Assembly (NCBI RefSeq): GCF_008327685.1
Contig: NZ_BDDE01000030.1
Span: forward strand, 62,001-126,000
Direction: 5' to 3'
Origin: Actinomadura sp. K4S16
GTDB taxonomy: Bacteria; Actinomycetota; Actinomycetes; Streptosporangiales; Streptosporangiaceae
DNA: 64,000 nt
Below the pieces are notes generated by a model. The model was not told where the DNA came from, made no database searches, and saw only the letters and a list, made by a program, of their open reading frames with translations. Both the position numbers and the translations under genes were made by a program. Below, one piece after another: positions 23,625 through 31,876 of this stretch (the first letter of the stretch is position 1; the number at the start of each line of letters is the position of its first letter).

Positions 23625-24563
23625 GTGGAACGACAGTCCTGGCCGCGGCTGCGCGTCGCCGACTGGACGCGGACGCGCGACACGCTGCACATGTGGACGC
23701 AGATCGTCGGCAAGGTCCGGCTGGCCCACGCGCCGCTGCTGAACCACTGGTGGAACGTGACGCTGTACGTCAGCCCGCGCGGGCTGACCACGTCCGCGAT
23801 CCCGTACGACGGCGGCGTGTTCGACGTCGAGTTCGACTTCGTCGACCACCGGCTGCGGATCCGCTCCTCGGACGGCAGTCTCCGGGAGTTCGAGCTCGCG
23901 CCCATGCCGGTGTCGCGGTTCTACGCCCGGACGATGGAGGCACTGCACGAGCTGGGGATCGAGACGCGCATCCAGGCGCACCCGAACGAGGTCGAACCGG
24001 CGATCCCGTTCGCGGAGGACGACCAGCACGCCTCCTACGACCCGGAGGCGGCGCACCTCTTCTGGCAGCAGCTGCTCCAGGCCGCGCGAGTGCTGGGCGA
24101 GTTCCGGTCCCGCTACATCGGCAAGGTCAGCCCCGTGCACTTCTTCTGGGGCGCGATGGACCTCGCCTGCACGCGCTTCTCCGGGCGGGAGGCGCCCGAG
24201 CATCCGGGCGGGGCCCCGAACTGCGGGGACTGGGTGATGGTCGAGGGGTACTCGCGGGAGCTCAGCAGCTGCGGCTTCTGGCCGGGCGGGGGCGAGGAGG
24301 GCGCCTTCTACGCCTACGCCTACCCCGAGCCCGCCGGGTTCGCCGACCGTCCGGTGGGCCCGTCCGGCGCCTTCTACAGCCGGGAGAACGGCCAGTTCCT
24401 GCTGCCGTACGAAGCCGTGCGGGAGCACCCCGACCCCGACGGAGCCCTCCTGGAGTTCCTTCAGGGCACCTACGAGGCGGCGGCCGACCTCGGCGGCTGG
24501 GACCGCGCCTCGCTGGAGGCCGACCCGGCGCGATGGGCCCACAAGACCCGCCAGGAGGACTGA
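23625..24563 (+). CDS. DUF5996 family protein
   Basis: 312 residues, soluble, with conserved aromatic-rich strings (WPRLRVADWTRTRDTLHMW, LLNHWWNVTLYVSPRGLTT, HFFWGAMDLACTRFSGR, and HPGG near the middle). These match the DUF5996 family, which has no known activity. The putative HFFWGxxDL-x4-FSGR block is the most conserved part and could be a catalytic or binding centre. GTG 23625 lies after GGAAGGGGG. It is 73 bp upstream of the DUF4132 gene on the same strand. Confidence 0.75.
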   Translation: MERQSWPRLRVADWTRTRDTLHMWTQIVGKVRLAHAPLLNHWWNVTLYVSPRGLTTSAIPYDGGVFDVEFDFVDHRLRIRSSDGSLREFELAPMPVSRFYARTMEALHELGIETRIQAHPNEVEPAIPFAEDDQHASYDPEAAHLFWQQLLQAARVLGEFRSRYIGKVSPVHFFWGAMDLACTRFSGREAPEHPGGAPNCGDWVMVEGYSRELSSCGFWPGGGEEGAFYAYAYPEPAGFADRPVGPSGAFYSRENGQFLLPYEAVREHPDPDGALLEFLQGTYEAAADLGGWDRASLEADPARWAHKTRQED

Positions 24564-24636
24564 GCGAGGGCACCGCCGGGCAGGGCCGGCCGGCGCCAGG
24601 TCGGGATGTCGGCCGCCGCCGCTAGTTTGCGGTGCC

Positions 24637-27249
24637 ATGGTCGAGACGGCGGAGATCCCGGTCGAGTGGCGTGAGCACATCCATCCGAGGCGCGGCGGCG
24701 TTCCCGTTCCGCCGGCCGTCCCGGACGAGGGCGCGGCGCGGAGGGCGCGCGAGCGGTTGCGGGAGGCCCGCCCGATCGCCGCGGAGATGCTGGAGCACGA
24801 GCGCACCGACCCGGAGATCGGCCGCGCCGCGCGGGCGTGGCTGGACGGGGAGGCCGACCCGGCGGGCGCGGCGGCCGTCGCCGCCGTCGCGGTGAAGTAC
24901 CTCGAAGGCGCCGGCGGTGCGGCGTTCCTGGACGCGTGGGTGCTGGACCACGGGCTCCCGTTCGCCGCCTGCGCGGTCACCGAGCTCTTCTCGATCGAAC
25001 CCGGCCCGGTGCCGGTACCCGCGACACCCGGCCCCGACGGCGTCGTCCGGCTGGTCGCCTACAGCTACGTCGACCCGCCCAGGGGATGGCGCGGCGAGAT
25101 CCGGCGCGTCACCACCGAGGACCACTTCCCGGCGAACCGGTGGCTCGCCGAGAAGGGGGCGCTCAAGCGGCTCCGCACGCTGCTGGCCGCCGCGCCCGAG
25201 GACGAGTACCGCAACGCCGTCGCACGAGTGTCGTGCCATCGCGGTGACGCCTGGAGGCGGCGGGTGGCCGCCTACCTCCTCCCGTCCGAGACGGCCTGGC
25301 TGGACGAGACCTTCGACGACTCCTTCGGGTGGATGCACCAGGCACTCGAACACGAGTACCTGGTGTGCTCGCTGTCCAGCGCGGCGCAGATCGACAGGGT
25401 GGGCTGGGTGCCGGTCACTCCCGGCGTCATCGGAACGCTTCTCGACGCCCTGGGCGCGGAGGCTCTCCCGCTGCTCGACAGGGCGCTCCAGGGCGGATAC
25501 AACGCCGACGAGACGCGGCCGATCGTCCTAAGGGCCCTAGTGGGGATCGCGGACGAGAGGGTCTTTCCGCTCCTGCTCGACCACATGGGACTGCAAGGCG
25601 TGCCGGCCGCTCTGCAGGAGGCGGCCGAACGGCACCCGGAGCACGCGCTCCGAGCCTTGGCCCCGCTGGTCGGCGACGACACGGTGAGGGGCCTGCAGGC
25701 GGCGGGAACGGTGCGCGGGCTGCTGCACGTCAGGCCGGCCCTTGCCGAGTCGCTGCCCTCGGGGAGCGCCGAGGCGCTCCTGCCGCGACCGGCCGTCCCG
25801 GACAGCGACGACGTGCCCGCCATCCTCACCGGCAAGCCGGGCCGGGGCGCGAAGACGGACTGGGCCGACCCCGCGCTGCTTCCACGGATCCTCACCCGCG
25901 GCGGCGACCGGGCGCTGCCCGCGAGCGCGACCGCGCGCCTGCTGACCCTGCTCGCCAAGAAGGCGCCCGAGGCGGCGGAGGTCCGCTCGTACTGCGACCG
26001 GCACTCGCTGGCCGAATTCTCTTGGGCGGTGTTCCAGCGCTGGCACGCGCTCGGCGCGCCGACGCGGCACAACTGGGCGCTGGCGCAGCTCGGGCTCATC
26101 GGCGACGACACGACGGTGCGGCGGCTCAGCCCGCTGATCAAGGCGTGGCCGGGCCAGGGCCTCGCCGGCCGGGCCGCGGCCGCGCTGGACGTCCTCGCCG
26201 CGGTCGGCTCCGACGTGGCCCTGACCCACCTGTTCGAGCTGACCCGCCGCGGCAGGTACAAGGGGCTGAAGGCCAGGGCGGACCGCACGATCGACGCGAT
26301 CGCCGCGGCGCGCGGGATGACGCGGGACGCGCTGGCCGACCGCGCCGTCCCGGACTTCGGGCTGGACGAGCGGGGCACCCTCGTCCTGGACTACGGCGCG
26401 CGCCGGTTCACCGTGACGTTCGACGAGCAGCTCGTCCCGCTGGTCGTGGAGCCCGGCGGCAAGCGGCGCAAGAGCGCGCCGAAGCCCGGCCCCAAGGACG
26501 ATCCGGCGCTCGCCCCCGCCGCCCACGCCCTGTTCACCGGCCTCCGCAAGGATCTGCGGACGATCGCCGACCAGGAGATCAGGCGCCTGGAACTGGCCAT
26601 GATCAATCGGCGGAGCTGGACGCCGGAGGAGTTCCGCGCCCTGTTCGTCGACCACCCGCTGCTGGGCCACATCGTCCGCCGGCTGGTGTGGACCACCGAT
26701 TCAGGAACCGCCTTCCGCGTCGACGAAGGCCGCGCCTACGCGGGGGTCGGCGACGACCTGTTCACCCCCGCGCCGGACGCCCGCATCAGCATCGCCCATC
26801 CCGTGCTGCTGGGCGGCGACCTCGACGCCTGGGCCGAACTGTTCGCCGACTACGAGATCCTCCAGCCGTTCGAGCAGCTCGGGCGCCCCGTCCACCGCCT
26901 CACGGACGACGAGCGCGCCGCGCACCGGCTCGCCCGGGTGGAGGGGCTCGTCCTGCCCTACGGCAAGGCCAAGGGCCACTCCCAGGGGCGGTGGGAGTCG
27001 CTGGACGCCGACGGAGGGTTCGCGGGCGGGTGGCTCGCCCGGCGCGACCCCGCCGGCCTGTACGTCGTGGCGGACCTGAGCCCGGGCCTGGGGTACTACA
27101 TGTACGGCGAGGGCGAGGACCAGAAGATCAACGCCCTGTGGGCGGGGCCGGCCCCCGCCGGCTCACCCCGGGACACGGTGCCGCTCGGCGAGGTCGACCC
27201 GGTCACCATGAGCGAGGCCGTCCACGACCTCGTCTGCAGCGCGTCCTAG
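24637..27249 (+). CDS. DUF4132 domain protein
   Basis: 870 residues. The N-terminal two thirds are helical, HEAT-like repeats (e.g. VFPLLLDHMGLQGVPAALQEAAERHPEHALRALAP in pieces). The C-terminal third contains the DUF4132 core (RLVWTTDSGTAFRVDEG, ISIAHPVLLG, YEILQPFEQLGRPVHRL). Relatives often join DUF4132 to a WGR domain and are found near polyADP-ribose-like or MolR-type genes, but no WGR is visible here. Function unknown. TAGTTT at 24623-24628 is a likely -10 eight bases before ATG 24637, so it is probably transcribed alone and leaderless. Confidence 0.8.
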   Translation: MVETAEIPVEWREHIHPRRGGVPVPPAVPDEGAARRARERLREARPIAAEMLEHERTDPEIGRAARAWLDGEADPAGAAAVAAVAVKYLEGAGGAAFLDAWVLDHGLPFAACAVTELFSIEPGPVPVPATPGPDGVVRLVAYSYVDPPRGWRGEIRRVTTEDHFPANRWLAEKGALKRLRTLLAAAPEDEYRNAVARVSCHRGDAWRRRVAAYLLPSETAWLDETFDDSFGWMHQALEHEYLVCSLSSAAQIDRVGWVPVTPGVIGTLLDALGAEALPLLDRALQGGYNADETRPIVLRALVGIADERVFPLLLDHMGLQGVPAALQEAAERHPEHALRALAPLVGDDTVRGLQAAGTVRGLLHVRPALAESLPSGSAEALLPRPAVPDSDDVPAILTGKPGRGAKTDWADPALLPRILTRGGDRALPASATARLLTLLAKKAPEAAEVRSYCDRHSLAEFSWAVFQRWHALGAPTRHNWALAQLGLIGDDTTVRRLSPLIKAWPGQGLAGRAAAALDVLAAVGSDVALTHLFELTRRGRYKGLKARADRTIDAIAAARGMTRDALADRAVPDFGLDERGTLVLDYGARRFTVTFDEQLVPLVVEPGGKRRKSAPKPGPKDDPALAPAAHALFTGLRKDLRTIADQEIRRLELAMINRRSWTPEEFRALFVDHPLLGHIVRRLVWTTDSGTAFRVDEGRAYAGVGDDLFTPAPDARISIAHPVLLGGDLDAWAELFADYEILQPFEQLGRPVHRLTDDERAAHRLARVEGLVLPYGKAKGHSQGRWESLDADGGFAGGWLARRDPAGLYVVADLSPGLGYYMYGEGEDQKINALWAGPAPAGSPRDTVPLGEVDPVTMSEAVHDLVCSAS

Positions 27250-27269
27250 CCGGACGGGACGGCTCCGCC

Positions 27270-27589
27270 CTACCGCGCGTCGGAGACGGAGTCGACCATG
27301 ACCGTCCGGTGGGTGACCGTCGTGTCGTAGGCCAGGACGGCGGCCTGCGCCTCCGGCTCCACGACGGCCGTCGAGATGTCGTCTCCCGCGAACGCCCGGA
27401 CGGCGTCGAGGAGTCCCACAGCGTCATGACCTCCAGCTCCACCCGGTCGCCCGCGTCCCGGCGGAACAGGTACGCGCCTCGATGGCCGTCCACGGAGGCG
27501 AGGGCCGGGAGCACCGAGCCCGTGAAGTGGTCGCGGTAGGCTTCCGCGCCCTCGGCGGTGGCGGTCGCGCGCCACACTCTGGCGATCAT
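27270..27589 (-). pseudogene. Antibiotic-biosynthesis-monooxygenase-like protein, broken by one frameshift
   Basis: From ATG 27589 the frame encodes MIARVWRATATAEGAEAYRDHF ending ELEVMTLWDS (written in parts), a typical ABM ferredoxin-like fold. After that the sense continues in the next frame as LDAVRAFAGDDISTAVVEPEA and ends at 27270 after THRTVMVDSVSDAR. A single base is missing near 27410-27415 (in a CTCCTC run on the minus strand). Joined, the two parts give the usual length of about 106 residues. Either a recent inactivating mutation or a sequencing error. The enzyme would be a cofactor-free quinone-forming monooxygenase or similar. Confidence 0.65.
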
Positions 27590-27755
27590 CGGGGCTCTCC
27601 TCGTCGACGGTCGCAACGCTGGACCGCCGACTGTACCGCTCGCGGGCGGGAGGCGCGGCGGATCGCGCCGGGCTCGGAACCTCCTCGGTTCAGAGCCCGG
27701 CGTCGACGTCGAGCGTCTTCGGGGGAGCGGGAGCCGCGGTCCGGGGTGGCCCGGG

Positions 27756-28997
27756 TCAGTAGTGCGGGTTGTTGGTCTGCGGGATCTCGATGCTGATCGG
27801 CAGCTTGAACCCGGACAGGTAGAGCAGGGCGCCCTGGCGGAGGATCTCGTCGAAGGCCCAGTAGAGCTGCCGAAGCTCCTTGGGCGCCTTCGTGAGGTCG
27901 AGGACGCCCTCGCGGACGGCGACGAAGGGCGGCCAGAGGGTCTCGATGAGCGGGTCCCACAGCGGGTCCGGGGAGATCCTCAGCCATCCGGCGATCTCGT
28001 CGCCGAGCAGGTAGCGGGTGAGCGAGCCGAGGATGGGCTTGGTGAGGATCCCGCCGTCGATCGTGGAGCCGAGGTTGAGCAGGATGTCGGCCAGCTTGAC
28101 GCCCTCGGGCGTCGGGGCGAGCACCGGGTCCAGCACCTGCTTCGCCTGGGAGTTCGCCTCGTCCCACGACTTGGGGATGTACTCGTCCTGGATGCCGAGC
28201 ATGTGCCCGGCGAGCTGCCAGGAGTGCAGGAACGCCTCGGACTCGGCGGCCGGGATCGGCACCTTCCACTTGACCAGGTTCTGCATGACGGTCGTGGGAA
28301 GGCTGTGCCAGGTGACCATCATGTCCGCCTGGCTGATCGGGATCTTCTCGTCGGCCGTCTTGGACCAGTACGGGGACTTCGGCAGCAGGTGGCGCACGGC
28401 GGCGTGCACGAGGCGGGTCTTGACGCAGGTCACGACCATCTCGCCTTCGGGCTCGAAGGCCTTCTCGGTGCCGATGTCGTAGCCGAGCTTGGCGGTCTTG
28501 GTGATGCGGTCCTTCATGTCCGCGCCGCCCTTGGAGTAGTAGACCGCGCGCGCCTCGTGGGGGATCGCCGTGCTCATCATCCCGCTGGCGAAGCCGTAGG
28601 TGACGCCGAGGTAGAGGCCCCGCTTCTCGTTGAACTCGAACGCGGTGGCCAGCTTGCCCCGGTCGGCCCAGTCCGGCAGCCGGCGGGCGCGCTCCATGAA
28701 GTCGCGCAGATCCGCTGGAAGCCCGTCCGGCAGCGGCTGCCCGTTCTTCGTCCACTTCCGCAGCAGTTCGTTGACCTCGGGGACGTCGCCCCGGTCGAGC
28801 AGCGAGGCGACCAGTTCGTCCGCCTCGGGGTCCCAGACCCATCGCGGGTCGGCGCCCTTGCCCGCGCCCGCCACCGAGCCCTTGGGCGACCACGTCCACA
28901 GTGAGGACGCCTGCGCGGGCGAGGCGACGCTCAGCGCGCCGAGCGCACCGAGCGCACCGCCCGTCATCAACACGTTGCGTCTGGTGGGTCTGTCCAT
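27756..28997 (-). CDS. Tat-exported DUF2236 heme oxygenase, Lcp (latex-clearing protein)-like
   Basis: 413 residues. The N-terminus RPTRRNVLMTGGALGAL is a twin-arginine signal (Arg6-Arg7) with a cleavage site after AQA, about residue 30. The body matches DUF2236/Lcp: GVTYGFASGMMSTAIPHEAR, YYSKGGADMKDRI, a conserved His in VTWHSLPTTVM and GEMVVTCVKTRLVHAAVRHLL (in pieces). Lcp proteins are extracellular b-type heme dioxygenases that cleave rubber-like polyisoprenes. The match to that subgroup is from remembered motifs; another MpaB-like oxidase is possible. ATG 28997 is chosen for the Tat motif. A 19-bp dyad lies 93 bp upstream. Confidence 0.75.
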   Translation of the reverse strand: MDRPTRRNVLMTGGALGALGALSVASPAQASSLWTWSPKGSVAGAGKGADPRWVWDPEADELVASLLDRGDVPEVNELLRKWTKNGQPLPDGLPADLRDFMERARRLPDWADRGKLATAFEFNEKRGLYLGVTYGFASGMMSTAIPHEARAVYYSKGGADMKDRITKTAKLGYDIGTEKAFEPEGEMVVTCVKTRLVHAAVRHLLPKSPYWSKTADEKIPISQADMMVTWHSLPTTVMQNLVKWKVPIPAAESEAFLHSWQLAGHMLGIQDEYIPKSWDEANSQAKQVLDPVLAPTPEGVKLADILLNLGSTIDGGILTKPILGSLTRYLLGDEIAGWLRISPDPLWDPLIETLWPPFVAVREGVLDLTKAPKELRQLYWAFDEILRQGALLYLSGFKLPISIEIPQTNNPHY

Positions 28998-29089
28998 GCC
29001 TTCGCTCCTCCTCGGGCCGGGCGCGCCCTCCCCGAACGCGATGTCGGACGCTCCCGGGTTTCCTGAGCCAATCCGGAACCCTAGACCCT

Positions 29090-29108
29090 TATTGGCGCTC
29101 TGCCAATA
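29090..29108. promoter_or_regulatory. 19-bp palindromic operator, copy 2 (TATTGGC-N5-GCCAATA)
   Basis: TATTGGCGCTCTGCCAATA has the same seven-base arms and 5-bp gap as the site at 2856-2874, differing only in the centre. It lies between the Lcp-like gene (minus strand, start 28997) and the MBL-fold gene (plus strand, start 29197), and could control either. TetR-type regulators are known upstream of lcp genes, but none is adjacent here. Confidence 0.65.
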
Positions 29109-29196
29109 GGGGCACGGCTTCATGCCGCCGCTTGATCACGGAGGGCTCGGCACCGGTGGACGGAGTAGATCGGCGCCGACGGGGGACGGGCGGGCC

Positions 29197-29802
29197 GTGG
29201 ACCGGTTCCCGCGGTTCAGCCTGCTCGGGGTCGGGGCGATGAACTCGCCGCGCTTCCGTCCCGCCGGCCTGCTGGTCCGGCACGGCCCCGACCGCGTCAT
29301 GCTGGACGGCGGCGGGGACGCGGTGCCGCCGGACCGGGTGGGGGCGTGGCTGGTGACCGACGACCGCGCCGAACTGATGCCGGACATCCGCCGCCGGTGC
29401 AGGAGCCTGGATCTGGAGCCCGCCGTCGCCCCGTTCCGCACCGCCGGAATCAGCATCGAGCCAGTGCCGGTGGTTCACACCTCCCACCCCGCCTACGGCT
29501 ACCGGATCGAGGCCGGCGGCACCCGCACGGTCTGGGCGCCGGAGTTCTGGGAGTTCCCCGACTGGGCGGACGGCGCCGACCTGCTGTTCGCCGACGCGGC
29601 CGGATGGCGCCGCCCGATCCGCTTCGCCCGGGGAGTCGGCGGGCATGCGGCCGTCCTGGACACCGCCGAGCAGGCCCGCCGCCGCCGGGTGCGCCGCCTG
29701 GTGTTCGCCCATATCGGACGTCCCAGCATCCGCGCCATCGACGGCGGCGCGGTCCCGCCCTACGGGGAGTGGGGCGTCGAAGGCCGCACCTACCGTCCCT
29801 GA
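29197..29802 (+). CDS. Metallo-beta-lactamase-fold-like protein
   Basis: 201 residues. The start FSLLGVGAMNSPRFRPAGLLVRHGPDRVMLDGGG (in parts) resembles the first strands of MBL-fold hydrolases. Later VVHTSHPAYGYRIEAGGTRTVWAPEF and LVFAHIGRPS could hold the last metal ligands. The classical HxHxDH motif is missing; its place is taken by VTDDRAELMPD. So either metal binding is altered or this is a degenerate, possibly structural member. GTG 29197 is chosen as the first start that keeps the LLGVGA strand. It is divergent from the Lcp-like gene. Confidence 0.55.
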   Translation: MDRFPRFSLLGVGAMNSPRFRPAGLLVRHGPDRVMLDGGGDAVPPDRVGAWLVTDDRAELMPDIRRRCRSLDLEPAVAPFRTAGISIEPVPVVHTSHPAYGYRIEAGGTRTVWAPEFWEFPDWADGADLLFADAAGWRRPIRFARGVGGHAAVLDTAEQARRRRVRRLVFAHIGRPSIRAIDGGAVPPYGEWGVEGRTYRP

Positions 29803-29880
29803 CGAATCGGACCGGGAAGACACCGCCGTCTCGCAGGGAAGGAGGGCGTGCGAGCGCGGGCCGCCGCGCCGGGGTGAGGG

Positions 29881-31113
29881 TCAGCGCAGCGGGAAGCCGA
29901 GCTCCCGGCCCTGCTCGCGCAGCTCGTCGCGGGCGGAGGGGTGGGCGACGTTGTCGATGATCTGCTGCGCCTGGGAGGCGGCGTCCTTGCCCCAGACGGT
30001 GGCGGTGCCCTGCTCGCTGACGATGTAGCTGTGCTGGAACGAGGTGACCGGGCCGGTGACGCGCGGGATGACGGTCGAGACGTCCGCACGCGGATGCCAG
30101 GACGGCAGGGCGATGACGGCGTGCCCGCCGGGGGAGTGCAGAGCGCCGATGACGAAGTCGGTCTGCCCGCCGAAGCCGGAGTAGATCGCCCCGCGGACGC
30201 GGCTGGCGTTGGCCTGGGCGAACAGGTCGACCTGGAGCGCGGAGTTCACCGAGACCATGCGGGGCTGCCGGGCGATGAGGCTCGGGTCGTTGGTCTTCTC
30301 GGTGCGCAGCATCCGGATCCGCTCGTTGCGGTCGGCCCAGGCGTAGAGCTCCGGACCGCCGAACGCGAACGACGCGGTGATCGGGCTGCCGGCGTCGAGC
30401 GCCCCCGCCTTCTCCAGCGCCAGCACGCCGTCGCTGAACATCTCCGACCAGACGCGGAGCCCCCGCCGCTCGAGGAGCGAGGAGAGCACGGCGTCCGGGA
30501 TGGCGCCGATGCCGAGCTGGAGGGTGGCGTCCTCCGGGACGAGCCGGGCGACCCGCCGGCCGATCTCGTGGGCGACCTCCCCGGGCGGCCGGGGGACCGG
30601 GGTGGCGAGCGGCTCGTCGTCCTCGATCGCCAGGTCGATCTCGTCGGTGGCCAGGACGGCGTCCCCGAACGTGTAGGGCATGCCGGGGTTGATCTGCGCG
30701 ATGACCAGGCCGCCCCGCGCCCGGACGGCCTCGATGGCCGCGGGCAGGATGTTCACCTCGATCCCGAGCGAGACGGTCCCGCCGACCGGCGGGGAGGTCT
30801 GCACGATCACCACGTCCGGCGGCAGCGAGCCCTTCAGCAGGTTCGGCACCAGCGACAGCCGCGACGGGAAGTAGCGCAGGTTCGCGCGGCCGCGCATCCC
30901 GGCGCCGACGAAGGGCGTCTCCAGGTCCACGCCCTCGCGGTCCGGAAGGCCCGCCTGGGCGTTGAGCATGAACAGCCGGTACTCGCCCACCGCGGCGTCC
31001 ACGATCCCGAGTGTCCGGCGCGGGGCGGCGAAGTTGCCGCCGGCCACGATCCGGGGCCGTCCCGGCAGCCCTGCGAGCACCCGTGCCAGATGCTCCTCCG
31101 AGACAACGCGCAT
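29881..31113 (-). CDS. Acetyl-CoA hydrolase/CoA-transferase family protein
   Basis: 410 residues of the Cat1/4-hydroxybutyrate CoA-transferase type. RIVAGGNFAAPRRTL near the start, NPGMPYTFGDAVL, LQLGIGAIPDAVLSSL, and the catalytic-glutamate region WSEMFSDGVLALEKAGAL (Glu in SEM) are visible. GFGGQTDFVIGALHSPGG and RVTGPVTSFQHSYIVSEQGTA are the usual C-terminal blocks. It should transfer CoA between short-chain acids via a glutamyl-CoA intermediate. ATG 31113 follows GGAAAGGG. It stands alone, with no acid-fermentation partners nearby. Confidence 0.85.
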   Translation of the reverse strand: MRVVSEEHLARVLAGLPGRPRIVAGGNFAAPRRTLGIVDAAVGEYRLFMLNAQAGLPDREGVDLETPFVGAGMRGRANLRYFPSRLSLVPNLLKGSLPPDVVIVQTSPPVGGTVSLGIEVNILPAAIEAVRARGGLVIAQINPGMPYTFGDAVLATDEIDLAIEDDEPLATPVPRPPGEVAHEIGRRVARLVPEDATLQLGIGAIPDAVLSSLLERRGLRVWSEMFSDGVLALEKAGALDAGSPITASFAFGGPELYAWADRNERIRMLRTEKTNDPSLIARQPRMVSVNSALQVDLFAQANASRVRGAIYSGFGGQTDFVIGALHSPGGHAVIALPSWHPRADVSTVIPRVTGPVTSFQHSYIVSEQGTATVWGKDAASQAQQIIDNVAHPSARDELREQGRELGFPLR

Positions 31114-31309
31114 CGAGATCCCTTTCCGAGAGGCGGACACTTCGCGACCGGGCCGAGGGAGGCCGCGTGGCCAGTCTGCCCGACCGTCCGGGATGGCACC
31201 GACCCGCCCGCCCGATCATGCCGGACGGACCGGCCGCCCGCCGGCGCGATGAGTTCGCGGCGCCACCGTGGTCGTATCCACGACGCATCGACGACGCGCG
31301 AGGAAAGAC

Positions 31310-31648
31310 ATGTCACTCGATCTGTTCGCAGGCATCCCCGTCACCGACTACGCGGCGGCGCGGCCGTGGTACGAGCGCTTCTTCGGCGGCGAGCCGTCCT
31401 TCCTGCCCAACGACGTCGAGGCCGTGTGGGAGGTGGCCGAGCACCGGTACGTCTACATCGTCCAGGACCCGGAGCGGGCGGGGAACGCCCTGGTGTTCTC
31501 GTTCGTGGACGATCTCGGCGACCGGGTGGCGGCGCTCGCCGAGCGGGGCATCACCCCGGCGGGGCGCGAGGAGTACGGCAACGGGGTGACCAAGGTGGTC
31601 TTCCGGGACGCGGAGGGCAACGAGATCAGTTTCGGCGGCTCCGGCTGA
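31310..31648 (+). CDS. VOC-family protein
   Basis: 112 residues: FAGIPVTDYAAARPWYERFFGGEPSFLP, then VYIVQDPERAGNALVFSFVDDL and VVFRDAEGNEISFGGSG. This is a single VOC domain pair-member with the canonical first helix (AARPWYERFFG) and last strand (DAEGNEI). It probably works as a dimer; the ligand is unknown. ATG 31310 has AGGAAAG four bases upstream. Divergent from the CoA-transferase gene. Confidence 0.8.
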   Translation: MSLDLFAGIPVTDYAAARPWYERFFGGEPSFLPNDVEAVWEVAEHRYVYIVQDPERAGNALVFSFVDDLGDRVAALAERGITPAGREEYGNGVTKVVFRDAEGNEISFGGSG

Positions 31649-31876
31649 CCCGCTCCCGCGCCGGGCCGCCCGGCCTCTTCGACGCCATTCCATAATCGCC
31701 GTTGCTTCGGCATTAACCCGGAGGCCATGGAAAAGGCGCCGGGTGATCAGCCCGGTCGGCGTTTCTAACACAGCCGCTTCGAAACGGCAAGCTACCCAGA
31801 ACCCCGGGAGCCCGGTAATCTGCGGGCCACGCGACGGCGCCGTTGCGCCGATGCGCGGTAGACGAGGGAGCTGGAC

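Noticed and set aside
29197..29802. Active metallo-beta-lactamase
   Set aside because: The HxHxDH metal motif is absent, so only the fold similarity is reported.
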